From positions 1 to 42,911 of the forward strand of contig JAMPIJ010000010.1 of assembly GCA_023662905.1 (NCBI GenBank): DNA of 42,911 bases, in the 5' to 3' direction. The position numbers and the translations under genes are program-made. A model generated the notes under the pieces. That model saw only the letters and a list, made by a program, of their open reading frames with translations. It had not been told where the DNA came from and did no database searches. The first letter of the stretch is position 1. Each line of letters begins with the position of its first letter. This DNA is from Fusobacterium sp. Its GTDB lineage: Bacteria; Cyanobacteriota; Vampirovibrionia; Gastranaerophilales; Gastranaerophilaceae. Positions 26,045 through 33,343 of the stretch are shown here, one piece after another.

Positions 26045-27640
26045 ATGGACATGGGGAAGAATATCTTAGTTGTAGATGATGATGTCATTGTTACCTCCGC
26101 TTTGAAAACTCTTTTTAAAGTAGAAGGTATCAAGAACTTTGTCACCTTTAATAATCCGGTTGAGGCTGTTGAATATCTTAAAAATAACAAGCCTTGTGTT
26201 ATCGTGTCTGATTTTATGATGCCGCAGATGAACGGGTTGGAATTCCTCACCGAAGCTAAGAAGCTTTATCCTGATGTTAGTATGATTTTGCTCACCGGTT
26301 ATGCCGACAAAGAAAACGCTATCCGCGCGATTAATGAAGTCGGACTTTATCGGTATATTGAAAAACCTTGGGATAACGACGATTTATTGATTAATATCAA
26401 AAACGGTATTGAGAGAAGTTATCTCGTTGAAAAGCTTAACGAAAAGATTTCAGAACTTGAAGTCGCGAACAAAAAACTTGAGGATTACTCGAATAATCTT
26501 GAAAAACTTGTCGAAGAGCGTACAAAATCCCTTGCCGTTGCAAATATGAAGCTTTCAGGGATTATTGAAAACTGTGCAGACGGTATTATTCTGCTTGATA
26601 AAGATGGCAGAATTAATGATATCAACCCTGCGTGTGAAAATTTAATCGGCTACTCAAATAAAAGCGTTGCAGGCAAACTTTTTGCAGAATTCGTAGAATT
26701 TGAAACGCTTGCGGCCCGCCAGAGATTTATGGATGAAAACGGATTTTTGCCGCCGTTGAGGGCTGATAATTCTGAGGTTTTAGTTAAGGATTTATTTGTT
26801 GTAAACGCTTTATCAACAGACAGAACGCCTGTTGAAATTAATTTTGCCCTCTGCTCGCTTGATGCGGAAGAGCGTCAGTATGTCGGGGTTATAAGAGATG
26901 TCCAGACCCGAAAAGAAGCAGAAAAATTGCGCGATGATTTTATCGCGACACTTACCCACGATTTAAGAACTCCGCTTCTGGCGGCAATTCAGACCCTGAG
27001 ATTTTTCCTTGAGGGCGCGATGGGTGCGTTGAGTGAACAGCAGAAACTTTTGCTTTCAACAATGCTTCAAAGCAACGAGGATTTACTCGGGCTTGTTAAC
27101 GCGCTTCTTGAGGTTTATCGCTTTGAAAGTGGAAAACTTTCACTTTGTAAGACGAATTTCCCAGTAAAAAATCTCATTAACCAGTGTTATGAAGAGATTA
27201 AACCGCTTGCGGACGCTAAAAATCTTGCGCTCGAACTTGAATGTGAAACTTCTGAAAATCCGTTTATATACGCTGATAGAGGCGAATTGAAGCGTGTAAT
27301 AATAAATCTTTGCGGTAATGCGGTTAATTACACGAACAAAGGCGGCGAGATTAAAATTATTCTAAAAGAGAAAGAAGATGACATTATCTTCTCAGTTATT
27401 GATAATGGAAACGGAATTCCGAAAGAGGATATTCCGCATCTGTTCAAACGTTTTTCGCAGGGAACAAGCAAAAAACGTTCAACAGGAACCGGTTTGGGCT
27501 TGTATCTTTCAAGACAGATTATTGAAGCCCACAACGGCAAAATTTGGGTAGATAGCAAAATTGATAAAGGCAGTGAGTTTTCGTTTCTGCTTACTGATGT
27601 AGTCACGACTGAAAAAGAAAGACAGGAAATTAATGGCTAA
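26045..27640 (+). CDS. Receiver-PAS-histidine kinase (hybrid sensor)
   Basis: A 531-residue soluble kinase. An N-terminal receiver (residues 1-120; acidic pocket VVDDD, phosphoacceptor D56 in SDFMMPQMNG, conserved K107 in EKPW) leads to a coiled-coil linker (about 130-165), a PAS domain (about 170-290), then HisKA with H305 in THDLRTPLLA and HATPase_c (N box NLCGNAVNY, DNGNGIP, GTGLGLYLS). There is no transmembrane segment, so it senses cytoplasmic or PAS-borne signals. Receiver-first architecture implies input from another kinase. It overlaps the downstream response regulator by 8 nt, its likely partner. Confidence 0.92.
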   Translation: MDMGKNILVVDDDVIVTSALKTLFKVEGIKNFVTFNNPVEAVEYLKNNKPCVIVSDFMMPQMNGLEFLTEAKKLYPDVSMILLTGYADKENAIRAINEVGLYRYIEKPWDNDDLLINIKNGIERSYLVEKLNEKISELEVANKKLEDYSNNLEKLVEERTKSLAVANMKLSGIIENCADGIILLDKDGRINDINPACENLIGYSNKSVAGKLFAEFVEFETLAARQRFMDENGFLPPLRADNSEVLVKDLFVVNALSTDRTPVEINFALCSLDAEERQYVGVIRDVQTRKEAEKLRDDFIATLTHDLRTPLLAAIQTLRFFLEGAMGALSEQQKLLLSTMLQSNEDLLGLVNALLEVYRFESGKLSLCKTNFPVKNLINQCYEEIKPLADAKNLALELECETSENPFIYADRGELKRVIINLCGNAVNYTNKGGEIKIILKEKEDDIIFSVIDNGNGIPKEDIPHLFKRFSQGTSKKRSTGTGLGLYLSRQIIEAHNGKIWVDSKIDKGSEFSFLLTDVVTTEKERQEING

Positions 27641-28298
27641 AGTTTTAATCGTTGAAGATCATGATATGACGAGGTTGGGGTTGTCGGTTATTCTGGGAAA
27701 CAGTCCTGATATTGAGGTTGCAGGCATGGAGGCTGACGGGCAGGATGGCGTTGATAAAGCGCTTGAGATTAATCCGGATTTAGTTATTATGGATATCGGA
27801 CTGCCAACAATCGACGGGATTAACGCAACTCGTAAAATTAAAGAAGTTAATCCGAATATCAAAGTTCTTATGTATACTTCTCGCGAGGAAGAGGACGACA
27901 TTATCGACTCTTTTCAGGCGGGTGCTGACGGGTATATTACAAAAGGTTCTTCAAGCGAACAGACAATTAACGCTGTTCTGGCGGTTAGTCAAGGTGTTGC
28001 ATGGTTAGACCCTGCGATTGCAAAGGTCGTGCTTTCTAATATTAAAAAGACGACGATTGTTCCTGAGAAAAAAGGCGAAATTGATTATAAACGCGGCAAA
28101 AACCTTTACGGACTTACAGAACGTGAAATGGAGGTTTTATCGCTTATCGTTGACGGGCATTCTAATCCGCAGATTTCTGAAAAACTTGTTATCTCTATTT
28201 CAACGACGAAAACTCATGTTCATAGTATTTTGCAAAAACTTTATGTAAAAAGCCGTTCAAAAGCTATTAGTATGGCTATGCAAGAGGGTTTGGTATAA
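27633..28298 (+). CDS. NarL/FixJ-family (LuxR-HTH) response regulator
   Basis: A 221-residue regulator. The receiver domain (residues 1-120) has acidic residues E8/D9, phosphoacceptor D54 in IMDIGLPTIDG and the conserved Lys in YITKGSS. A linker leads to a LuxR-type HTH (about 155-217; GLTEREMEVLSLIVDGHSN, ISISTTKTHVHSILQKL). It binds DNA as a dimer. The 8-nt overlap with the kinase gene supports a cognate pair. Targets are unknown; the inverted repeat at 25994 upstream of the operon is one candidate autoregulatory site. Confidence 0.93.
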   Translation: MAKVLIVEDHDMTRLGLSVILGNSPDIEVAGMEADGQDGVDKALEINPDLVIMDIGLPTIDGINATRKIKEVNPNIKVLMYTSREEEDDIIDSFQAGADGYITKGSSSEQTINAVLAVSQGVAWLDPAIAKVVLSNIKKTTIVPEKKGEIDYKRGKNLYGLTEREMEVLSLIVDGHSNPQISEKLVISISTTKTHVHSILQKLYVKSRSKAISMAMQEGLV

Positions 28299-28299
28299 A

Positions 28300-29664
28300 A
28301 TGTATAAATTTGTGTCGTTGTGTCTGGCGTTGGCGTTGGCTTCAAACCTCGCCTATGCTGAATTATTTGAAACAAAGGATTATACAAAGCGCAACGAGGC
28401 ATATTTGCGCGACGTGAAAAAACGCGACGCAAAACGTAAATATAACAAAGCGAAAGAAGACAGACTTCCGTCGGGAAAAATGACTGTTGAAGAGTATAAT
28501 CGCCTTGCAAAACATAAAAATCCGGAATCGCCTGAGGATTTGAAACCGATTGAAATTCCGACGATTCCTCTCCCGTCTGAGATGAAATATGTTCCGCAGC
28601 CTACTTACAAAATCGTTCGTTATAACGATCCGCCGGGGAGTCCTGAACTTTCATTAAATAAAAATTTCTACCGTGAAAAACAACAAAACGCTCAGGGAAT
28701 TGTTTCTCCTGATTTAACGAAACTTGTCTATCCTGCGATTTATTATTCTCCGGATAGCGCTTCAACCTCTGCCGAGTTGTTTGTTATTCCGCTTGACACA
28801 AGCGAGAAAGAACTTGATAGAATTTTAAAAGCCCATACCTCTAACAGGCATGAAAAACCGCTTATGGAAACGAGTAAGACTATTGATAACTTCGCAACTT
28901 TCCGGACACTTACGCCTGTTGATTTCTCGGCCGACGGTACAAAACTTCTAGTCAAACAAAAGACCGGAAACTCTTACGATGGAATCTGGGAAACCGATGT
29001 TTTTATCTATGATTTTGAAACCGGTGAGGCAAGAGAATTGTTAGAAGTTCGTGACGCTATAACTCATCACTGGACAACATACCGTGGGCTTCCGCTATAT
29101 GACAAACGCTGGGATATCGTGCCATTAGGTTTTTCTGATGAAGAACCTGACAGAATTATTTGCACCGGTTATGCTTACACCGGTAGCAAGCCTGTGTTTC
29201 TGGGAGTTTGGAGTGTTGACTTGAAAGGGGAACAATCACGCCTTGTTTCGTTTGAAAATATTGATATCCCTATTTCAATCAATGGCTATAAAATCGTTAA
29301 ATCCGGTGTAAAACCTTACACGCTTGTCGAACAGGAAGAAAAACAGTTAAAGGAAATCGACAAAAAGAATAAAAAGGCTCAAAAAGAAAAGGAAAAAGAG
29401 TATTACAAACAGTGTAAAGTTGATTACAAAGAAGAATTCAAACAAATTGACGCTGAATACCGCGAAAATATCAAAGAATACAACCGCTTGCAGCGGTTTA
29501 AGGGTTCGACGACTTATGATGAAGCCGTGAATCAATATCGTGATGCGAAGATTAAAGAATTAGAAAAAACTATTCAAAAAGAAGAAAAGGCTATTGAAAA
29601 ACTGAATGCCCAAATCGAGGCAGTGGATGGAAAACTACAGCAATTCGGGCAAACAGAAGAATAA
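28300..29664 (+). CDS. Exported TolB/WD-like protein with C-terminal coiled coil
   Basis: A 454-residue protein not assigned to a named family. The signal peptide is MYKFVSLCLALALASNLAYA. Basic linker residues 25-75 are followed by a region (about 100-340) with beta-propeller-like units reminiscent of TolB/WD40: LTPVDFSADGTKLLVKQ, WETDVFIYDFETGEARELLE, VPLGFSDEEPDRIICTGYAYTG and GVWSVDLKGEQSRLVSF. Residues about 345-450 form a long Lys/Glu-rich coiled coil. It begins 1 nt after the response regulator stop codon, so it is the third gene of the two-component operon and could be an output or accessory of that signalling system. Periplasmic or surface location is inferred. Confidence 0.72.
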   Translation: MYKFVSLCLALALASNLAYAELFETKDYTKRNEAYLRDVKKRDAKRKYNKAKEDRLPSGKMTVEEYNRLAKHKNPESPEDLKPIEIPTIPLPSEMKYVPQPTYKIVRYNDPPGSPELSLNKNFYREKQQNAQGIVSPDLTKLVYPAIYYSPDSASTSAELFVIPLDTSEKELDRILKAHTSNRHEKPLMETSKTIDNFATFRTLTPVDFSADGTKLLVKQKTGNSYDGIWETDVFIYDFETGEARELLEVRDAITHHWTTYRGLPLYDKRWDIVPLGFSDEEPDRIICTGYAYTGSKPVFLGVWSVDLKGEQSRLVSFENIDIPISINGYKIVKSGVKPYTLVEQEEKQLKEIDKKNKKAQKEKEKEYYKQCKVDYKEEFKQIDAEYRENIKEYNRLQRFKGSTTYDEAVNQYRDAKIKELEKTIQKEEKAIEKLNAQIEAVDGKLQQFGQTEE

Positions 29665-29806
29665 CACAAGGAGGGGGGATAGACAGCGTAGCCACGGGTT
29701 GGCAAACCGCGTTTGACAAGCAGGTGGCGAAGAACTGCTTTTCAAATTATTATGCGGTATATATTACCCTGATTCATTAGAGGAAAGTAGTATTTTTAAA
29801 AACTTA
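29665..29806 (+). other. Intergenic segment with pseudoknot-capable structure
   Basis: No gene is seen. GCCAC (29691-29695) can pair with GTGGC (29724-29728), enclosing a small GGTT/AACC hairpin (29697-29708). AAGCAG (29718-29723), inside that loop, can pair with CTGCTT (29735-29740) outside it, an H-type pseudoknot topology. The AAGCAG/CTGCTT hairpin alone could also be a weak terminator of the upstream gene. I do not recognise a known RNA family. Confidence 0.35.
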
Positions 29807-29835
29807 TTGACAATCGAGTGTGTTTATCATACTAT
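29807..29835 (+). promoter_or_regulatory. Promoter of the tRNA-Leu transcript
   Basis: Consensus TTGACA (29807-29812), a 17-nt spacer and TACTAT (29830-29835); predicted start about 29842, 115 nt before the tRNA. Confidence 0.75.
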
Positions 29836-29841
29836 GAACTT

Positions 29842-29956
29842 ACGCAATACAAGCTCTAGTGGCACTCTGCCGACGAGAACGATTAAGTATCGTTCGAGGA
29901 GAGGAGAGGTAGATGTTCTACAGATTCCGCAAGGGCATGACAATTGAATACATTAA
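29842..29956 (+). other. Structured leader of the tRNA-Leu transcript
   Basis: About 115 nt between the predicted start and the tRNA. It contains an exact copy of the first 11 tRNA bases, GCTCTAGTGGC (29853-29863), and stable hairpins GAACGAT/ATCGTTC (29877-29895) and GTAGA/TCTAC (29909-29921). It may be only a precursor 5' extension or a separate small RNA. Confidence 0.4.
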
Positions 29957-30042
29957 GCTCTAGTGGCGGAATCGGTAGACGCGTTGGACTTAAAATCCAA
30001 TCGGGAGCAATCTCGGTGCCAGTTCAAGTCTGGCCTGGAGCA
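29957..30042 (+). tRNA. tRNA-Leu (anticodon UAA)
   Basis: An 86-nt class II tRNA. Acceptor strands GCTCTAG and CTGGAGC pair with one G-U. The D arm contains GGCGGAATCGGTAGACGC, the anticodon stem-loop is TTGGA-CTTAAAA-TCCAA with anticodon TAA, there is a long variable arm (CGGGAGCAATCTCG), and the T arm is GCCAG-TTCAAGT-CTGGC. The discriminator base is A, as expected for leucine. CCA is not encoded, so it must be added post-transcriptionally. Confidence 0.97.
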
Positions 30043-30048
30043 AACTTT

Positions 30049-30076
30049 AAAAGACTCACTTAGGTGGGTCTTTTTT
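30049..30076 (+). terminator. Terminator of the tRNA-Leu transcript
   Basis: Arms AAAAGACTCAC and GTGGGTCTTTT (one G-U) with a TTAG loop, running into six T. Confidence 0.88.
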
Positions 30077-30098
30077 GTTGCAATTCGTTAATATTCCC

Positions 30099-30127
30099 TT
30101 GACTATCTCTGACGCTTTGTCGATAAT
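30099..30127 (+). promoter_or_regulatory. Promoter of the pyr operon
   Basis: TTGACT (30099-30104), a 17-nt spacer and GATAAT (30122-30127). The predicted start near 30134 is about 107 nt before pyrK and just ahead of the leader reading frame. Confidence 0.75.
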
Positions 30128-30144
30128 ATTTAAAAAGGGTCAAA

Positions 30145-30189
30145 ATGAAACGAAAAATTTTTGCATATTTCAATATAATTAAGATTTAA
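30145..30189 (+). CDS. Putative pyr leader peptide (14 residues)
   Basis: ATG at 30145, preceded by AAAGGG about 5 nt upstream, encodes MKRKIFAYFNIIKI and stops at TAA 30187-30189. The message is very U-rich (clusters UUUUU, AUAUUU). The intrinsic terminator begins 3 nt after the stop codon, so a ribosome finishing this frame would cover the ascending arm. This is the arrangement of the E. coli pyrBI leader, where UTP shortage makes RNA polymerase pause at U clusters so that the translating ribosome catches up and blocks termination. The peptide itself probably has no function. Existence is inferred from geometry; no homologue is known to me. Confidence 0.55.
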   Translation: MKRKIFAYFNIIKI

Positions 30190-30192
30190 CCG

Positions 30193-30225
30193 AAAAAGGG
30201 GAAAGTATTTACTTTCCTCTTTTTT
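30193..30225 (+). terminator. Attenuator/terminator ahead of pyrK
   Basis: Arms AAAAAGGGGAAAGT (30193-30206) and ACTTTCCTCTTTTT (30211-30224/5) with a single G-U pair and a 4-nt loop, with the T run in the descending arm. It lies 15 nt before the pyrK ATG, so every pyr transcript from the promoter at 30099 must pass it. Confidence 0.85.
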
Positions 30226-30240
30226 GTATGTGGGGTAGAA

Positions 30241-30996
30241 ATGACAATTGAAAAACACAAAAAAATGAACAAAGGGGAAGTCACGCTGATTGAGCGCGTG
30301 GCGAACGAAATGTTTTTGATTAAGATTAAGGTCGCGGCGGATTTTGAGTCAAAGCCGGGGCAGTTTGTGTCAATCTTGTGCGATAATCACACAATGCGCC
30401 GACCTTTCAGTATTATGAACTTTGAGGATGGCGAGATTAGTGTTTTGTTCAAGAAAAAGGGCGATGGAACGGCTTATATTGCAAGCCTTAATGTCGGTGA
30501 TACTGTCGATTTTATCGGGCCAAACGGCAATGGCTTTCATTGTATAGACGAAAAAACTTTGTTAGTAGGAGCGGGCGTTGGTGTCGCTCCTGTTTTTTAT
30601 TTGAAGAAAGTTCTTGGCGATAAGGCAAGATTAATCGCAGGGTTTCAGAATGAAAACGAAATTCCGTCATGCCTGCTGCACGAGATTGATTTTATTTCGA
30701 CGGACGATGGTTCAGCAGGCGCTAAGGGAAGCATTATTGCTTATCTGGACGCGCAAATTGAAGAATTTAAACCGGAGAGAATTTGTACCTGCGGGCCGCA
30801 TATCGTGTTGAAACTTGTGGCCGAAACGGCTAAAAAGCATGGGATTCCGTGCGAGGTTGCGATGGAAAAAACAATGGCATGCTCAATCGGGGTTTGCAGA
30901 GGGTGTGTTGTGACGCTCAACCGTAACGGAAAAATCGACAACGCGTCTGTTTGCAAAGATGGGCCAGTGTTTTTAGGGGAGGAAATCGTATGGTAA
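30241..30996 (+). CDS. pyrK: Dihydroorotate dehydrogenase B electron-transfer subunit PyrK
   Basis: A 251-residue ferredoxin-reductase-like protein. RRPFSIMN is the FAD-binding motif, LLVGAGVGVAPVFYL the nucleotide loop, and the C-terminal cluster CSIGVCRGCVV with a further Cys in ASVCKDGP holds the 2Fe-2S centre. It passes electrons from PyrD to NAD in class 1B DHODH. First structural gene after the leader terminator. ATG 30241 has GGGG about 6 nt upstream; a second ATG at residue 9 is possible. Its stop overlaps the pyrD start by 7 nt. Confidence 0.94.
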   Translation: MTIEKHKKMNKGEVTLIERVANEMFLIKIKVAADFESKPGQFVSILCDNHTMRRPFSIMNFEDGEISVLFKKKGDGTAYIASLNVGDTVDFIGPNGNGFHCIDEKTLLVGAGVGVAPVFYLKKVLGDKARLIAGFQNENEIPSCLLHEIDFISTDDGSAGAKGSIIAYLDAQIEEFKPERICTCGPHIVLKLVAETAKKHGIPCEVAMEKTMACSIGVCRGCVVTLNRNGKIDNASVCKDGPVFLGEEIVW

Positions 30997-31904
30997 GTTT
31001 AGCGGTAAATAAAGGTAAATTACAGTTAAAGAACCCTATAATGACAGCGTCAGGGACTTTCGGGTATGCGGATGAATTTGATGATTTTATTGATGTTTCA
31101 AGACTTGGGGCGGTTGTCACAAAGGCGATTTCCCTGAAGCCGCGTTCAGGCAATTCGTGGAACCGTGTAATCGAGGTGACTTCTGGCATGATTAATTCAA
31201 TCGGACTTGAGAATGTCGGGGTTGAGCGATTTATGGCGGAAAAACTGCCAGTGTTAAAGGCGAAAAATATAAATTTTGTGATGAATTTAGCGGGTTCCGG
31301 CATGGATGAATATGTGGAACTTGCGAGGATTTGTGAGGCGAACAAAATCGAAGCGGTCGAATTGAATGTTTCCTGCCCGAACGTTAAATCAGGATGTTTG
31401 GAGTTTGGAACAGACGCTAGAACCCTTGGAGAACTCGTGAAATCTGTGCGCGCGGAGTATAACGGGTGTTTGATTGTGAAATTGACACCGAACGTTACGC
31501 GAATTGAAGATATTGCGCTTGCGGCACAGGAAAACGGTGCGGACGCTGTTTCGGCAATTAATACACTCAAAGGTCTGGGGATGAAATTGACTTTCAGAAA
31601 CGGTAAGTTTTCGCGTGAGCAGGTTATCGGCGGATTTTCAGGCATGGCTGTTAAGCCGGTTGCGCTTGGGGTTGTGAACCGTCTTAAACAGGTTTTGGAA
31701 ATCCCGATTATCGGTCTTGGCGGAATCGCCTCTATGCAAGATGTTTTGGAATTTTTTGCGGTCGGAGCGGAAGCCGTTCAGATAGGAACCGCGAATTTTA
31801 CCACTCCTGATATTTCGGAGTGGATTATTGATGAACTCGAAAGCTTTATGAGCGAAAATGGGTTCGCAACATTAGATGAATTGAAAGAAAGGTTAAGAGC
31901 ATGA
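30990..31904 (+). CDS. pyrD: Dihydroorotate dehydrogenase B catalytic subunit PyrD
   Basis: A 304-residue FMN TIM-barrel enzyme oxidising dihydroorotate to orotate. ELNVSCPNVKSG carries the active-site Cys characteristic of class 1 enzymes, rather than the Ser of class 2, consistent with PyrK next to it. GLGGIASMQDVLEF and EAVQIGTA are the phosphate-binding motifs. The ATG at 30990, preceded by AGGGGAGG, is chosen over an in-frame upstream start at 30951 inside pyrK. It overlaps pyrK by 7 nt and pyrE by 4 nt (ATGA). Confidence 0.95.
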   Translation: MVSLAVNKGKLQLKNPIMTASGTFGYADEFDDFIDVSRLGAVVTKAISLKPRSGNSWNRVIEVTSGMINSIGLENVGVERFMAEKLPVLKAKNINFVMNLAGSGMDEYVELARICEANKIEAVELNVSCPNVKSGCLEFGTDARTLGELVKSVRAEYNGCLIVKLTPNVTRIEDIALAAQENGADAVSAINTLKGLGMKLTFRNGKFSREQVIGGFSGMAVKPVALGVVNRLKQVLEIPIIGLGGIASMQDVLEFFAVGAEAVQIGTANFTTPDISEWIIDELESFMSENGFATLDELKERLRA

Positions 31905-32461
31905 GTAATGAAGTTTTAGAATTGTTAGAATCAGCAGAGGGCGTTTTGCACGGTCATTTTTGTCTGACATCAGGCTTGCACTCTGATATTTATTTTCAGT
32001 GTGCGAAATTGTACCAGTACCCTGAAACGGTTGAAAAGATTGCAAAAAGAATCGCAGAACAGTTGAAAGACGTTGAGTTTGATACTGTCGTTGCGCCTGC
32101 AATCGGTGCGGTAATCATCGGATACGAAACCGCGAAACAAACAGGCAAGAGAAACCTTTTTGTAGAGAGAAAAGACGGAGTTATGCAGCTTCGCCGCGGC
32201 TACAGCCTTAAAAAAGGTGAAAGAGTCGTGATTATGGAGGATGTAATCACAACGGCTAAAACAATTCACGAAACAATCGACGCGCTCAAAGAGTTTGAAG
32301 TTGAAATTGCGGCTGTTGGCTGTATTGTTGACAGAACCTGCGGAAAAACAGGTTTGAATATCAAATCACTTTTGCAAATCGAACCTGTAACTTACGAGCC
32401 TGACAACTGCCCGCTTTGTAAAGAGGGTTTGCCGCTAGTTAAACCGGGAAGTAGAAAATAA
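31901..32461 (+). CDS. pyrE: Orotate phosphoribosyltransferase
   Basis: A 186-residue type I PRTase joining orotate and PRPP to OMP. The PRPP-binding loop is VVIMEDVITTAKT and the N-terminal half holds the orotate-site stretch LTSGLHSDIYFQCAKLYQ. A C-terminal CPLCKEG segment with two further Cys residues is a small extra feature. Its start overlaps pyrD (ATGA) and pyrB begins on the next base after its stop. Confidence 0.93.
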   Translation: MSNEVLELLESAEGVLHGHFCLTSGLHSDIYFQCAKLYQYPETVEKIAKRIAEQLKDVEFDTVVAPAIGAVIIGYETAKQTGKRNLFVERKDGVMQLRRGYSLKKGERVVIMEDVITTAKTIHETIDALKEFEVEIAAVGCIVDRTCGKTGLNIKSLLQIEPVTYEPDNCPLCKEGLPLVKPGSRK

Positions 32462-33343
32462 ATGAAGCATTTAATCGACATTAATCGTTTAGAAAAATCT
32501 GAAATCGAGCGGATTATTGAGGTTGCGCGCGAATTTAAAATCGGTGCTCGTCAATCAACAGTTGTTGGTAAAACCGCTTGTTTGATGTTTTTTGAAAACT
32601 CAACGAGAACGAAGATTTCATTTGACCTTGCAGCGCAGAAACTTGGTATGAACGTAATACATTTTGACGGTGCGACTTCCTCGCTTTCGAAGGGCGAATC
32701 GCGTAAGGATACGTTTGAGAACCTTAGCGCAATCGGGATTGATACTGTGATTGTGCGCACAACGGAAAACCATTTTATTGATAATTCGTTGAAAGAGTTA
32801 TCATTGCCGCTCTCGTTTGTGAACGCGGGTGACGGAGTCACTGCGCACCCGACACAAGCGTTGCTTGATTACTTCACAATGAACGAAAAATTCGGCGAAA
32901 TCGCGGGCAAAAAAGTCGTAATAATCGGCGATATCGCGCATTCACGCGTGGCAAAATCTAATTTTGCACTTCTGACTAAGTTCGGCGCGGAACTTCACGC
33001 GGTTGCGCCGGCTTATTTCATGCCTGAAGAGAGTTTGCCTGTGACTTATCACGACAATTTGGCAGAGGGGATTAAAGACGCTGATGTCGTAATGCTTTTG
33101 CGGGTTCAGAAAGAACGTTTGGAGCGCGAATTTGACGGCGGAGATTATATTGAAAAATATCAGTTGAACTCCGAAATCCTGCAAAAATATGCGCCGAATG
33201 CGATTTTGATGCACCCGGGGCCTGTGAATCGCGGTGTAGAGATTACGTCGGAACTTCTTGACAGCGAAAAGGGCAAGACAGTGCTTGAACAGGCACACAA
33301 CGGAGTATTTGTGAGAATGGCTGTACTGGAGATTCTGGGATGA
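32462..33343 (+). CDS. pyrB: Aspartate carbamoyltransferase catalytic subunit
   Basis: A 293-residue ATCase. The carbamoyl-phosphate site is FENSTRTKISFDLAAQKLG, and further motifs are GDGVTAHPTQALLDYFT and MHPGPVNRGVEI for aspartate binding. It makes carbamoyl aspartate, the committed step in many bacteria. No pyrI regulatory chain follows, so it should be an unregulated trimer or a complex with dihydroorotase. The start abuts pyrE; the stop overlaps pyrC by 4 nt. Confidence 0.95.
   Translation: MKHLIDINRLEKSEIERIIEVAREFKIGARQSTVVGKTACLMFFENSTRTKISFDLAAQKLGMNVIHFDGATSSLSKGESRKDTFENLSAIGIDTVIVRTTENHFIDNSLKELSLPLSFVNAGDGVTAHPTQALLDYFTMNEKFGEIAGKKVVIIGDIAHSRVAKSNFALLTKFGAELHAVAPAYFMPEESLPVTYHDNLAEGIKDADVVMLLRVQKERLEREFDGGDYIEKYQLNSEILQKYAPNAILMHPGPVNRGVEITSELLDSEKGKTVLEQAHNGVFVRMAVLEILG

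Noticed and set aside
29672-29679. GAGGGGGG as another slippage tract
   Set aside because: Only six G and not inside a recognisable coding sequence.
29680-29710. Cyclic-di-GMP (GEMM-I) riboswitch suggested by GTAGCCACGGGTT
   Set aside because: The expected preceding conserved GGGCAAACC helix and tetraloop receptor are absent or in the wrong order, and no gene is controlled downstream.
30134-30225. PyrR-type RNA attenuator
   Set aside because: No conserved PyrR anti-antiterminator stem-loop can be seen between promoter and terminator; the space is occupied by the short frame.
30951-30989. Upstream in-frame start for pyrD
   Set aside because: Lies inside the pyrK C-terminal cluster region; ATG 30990 follows AGGGGAGG and matches the family start.
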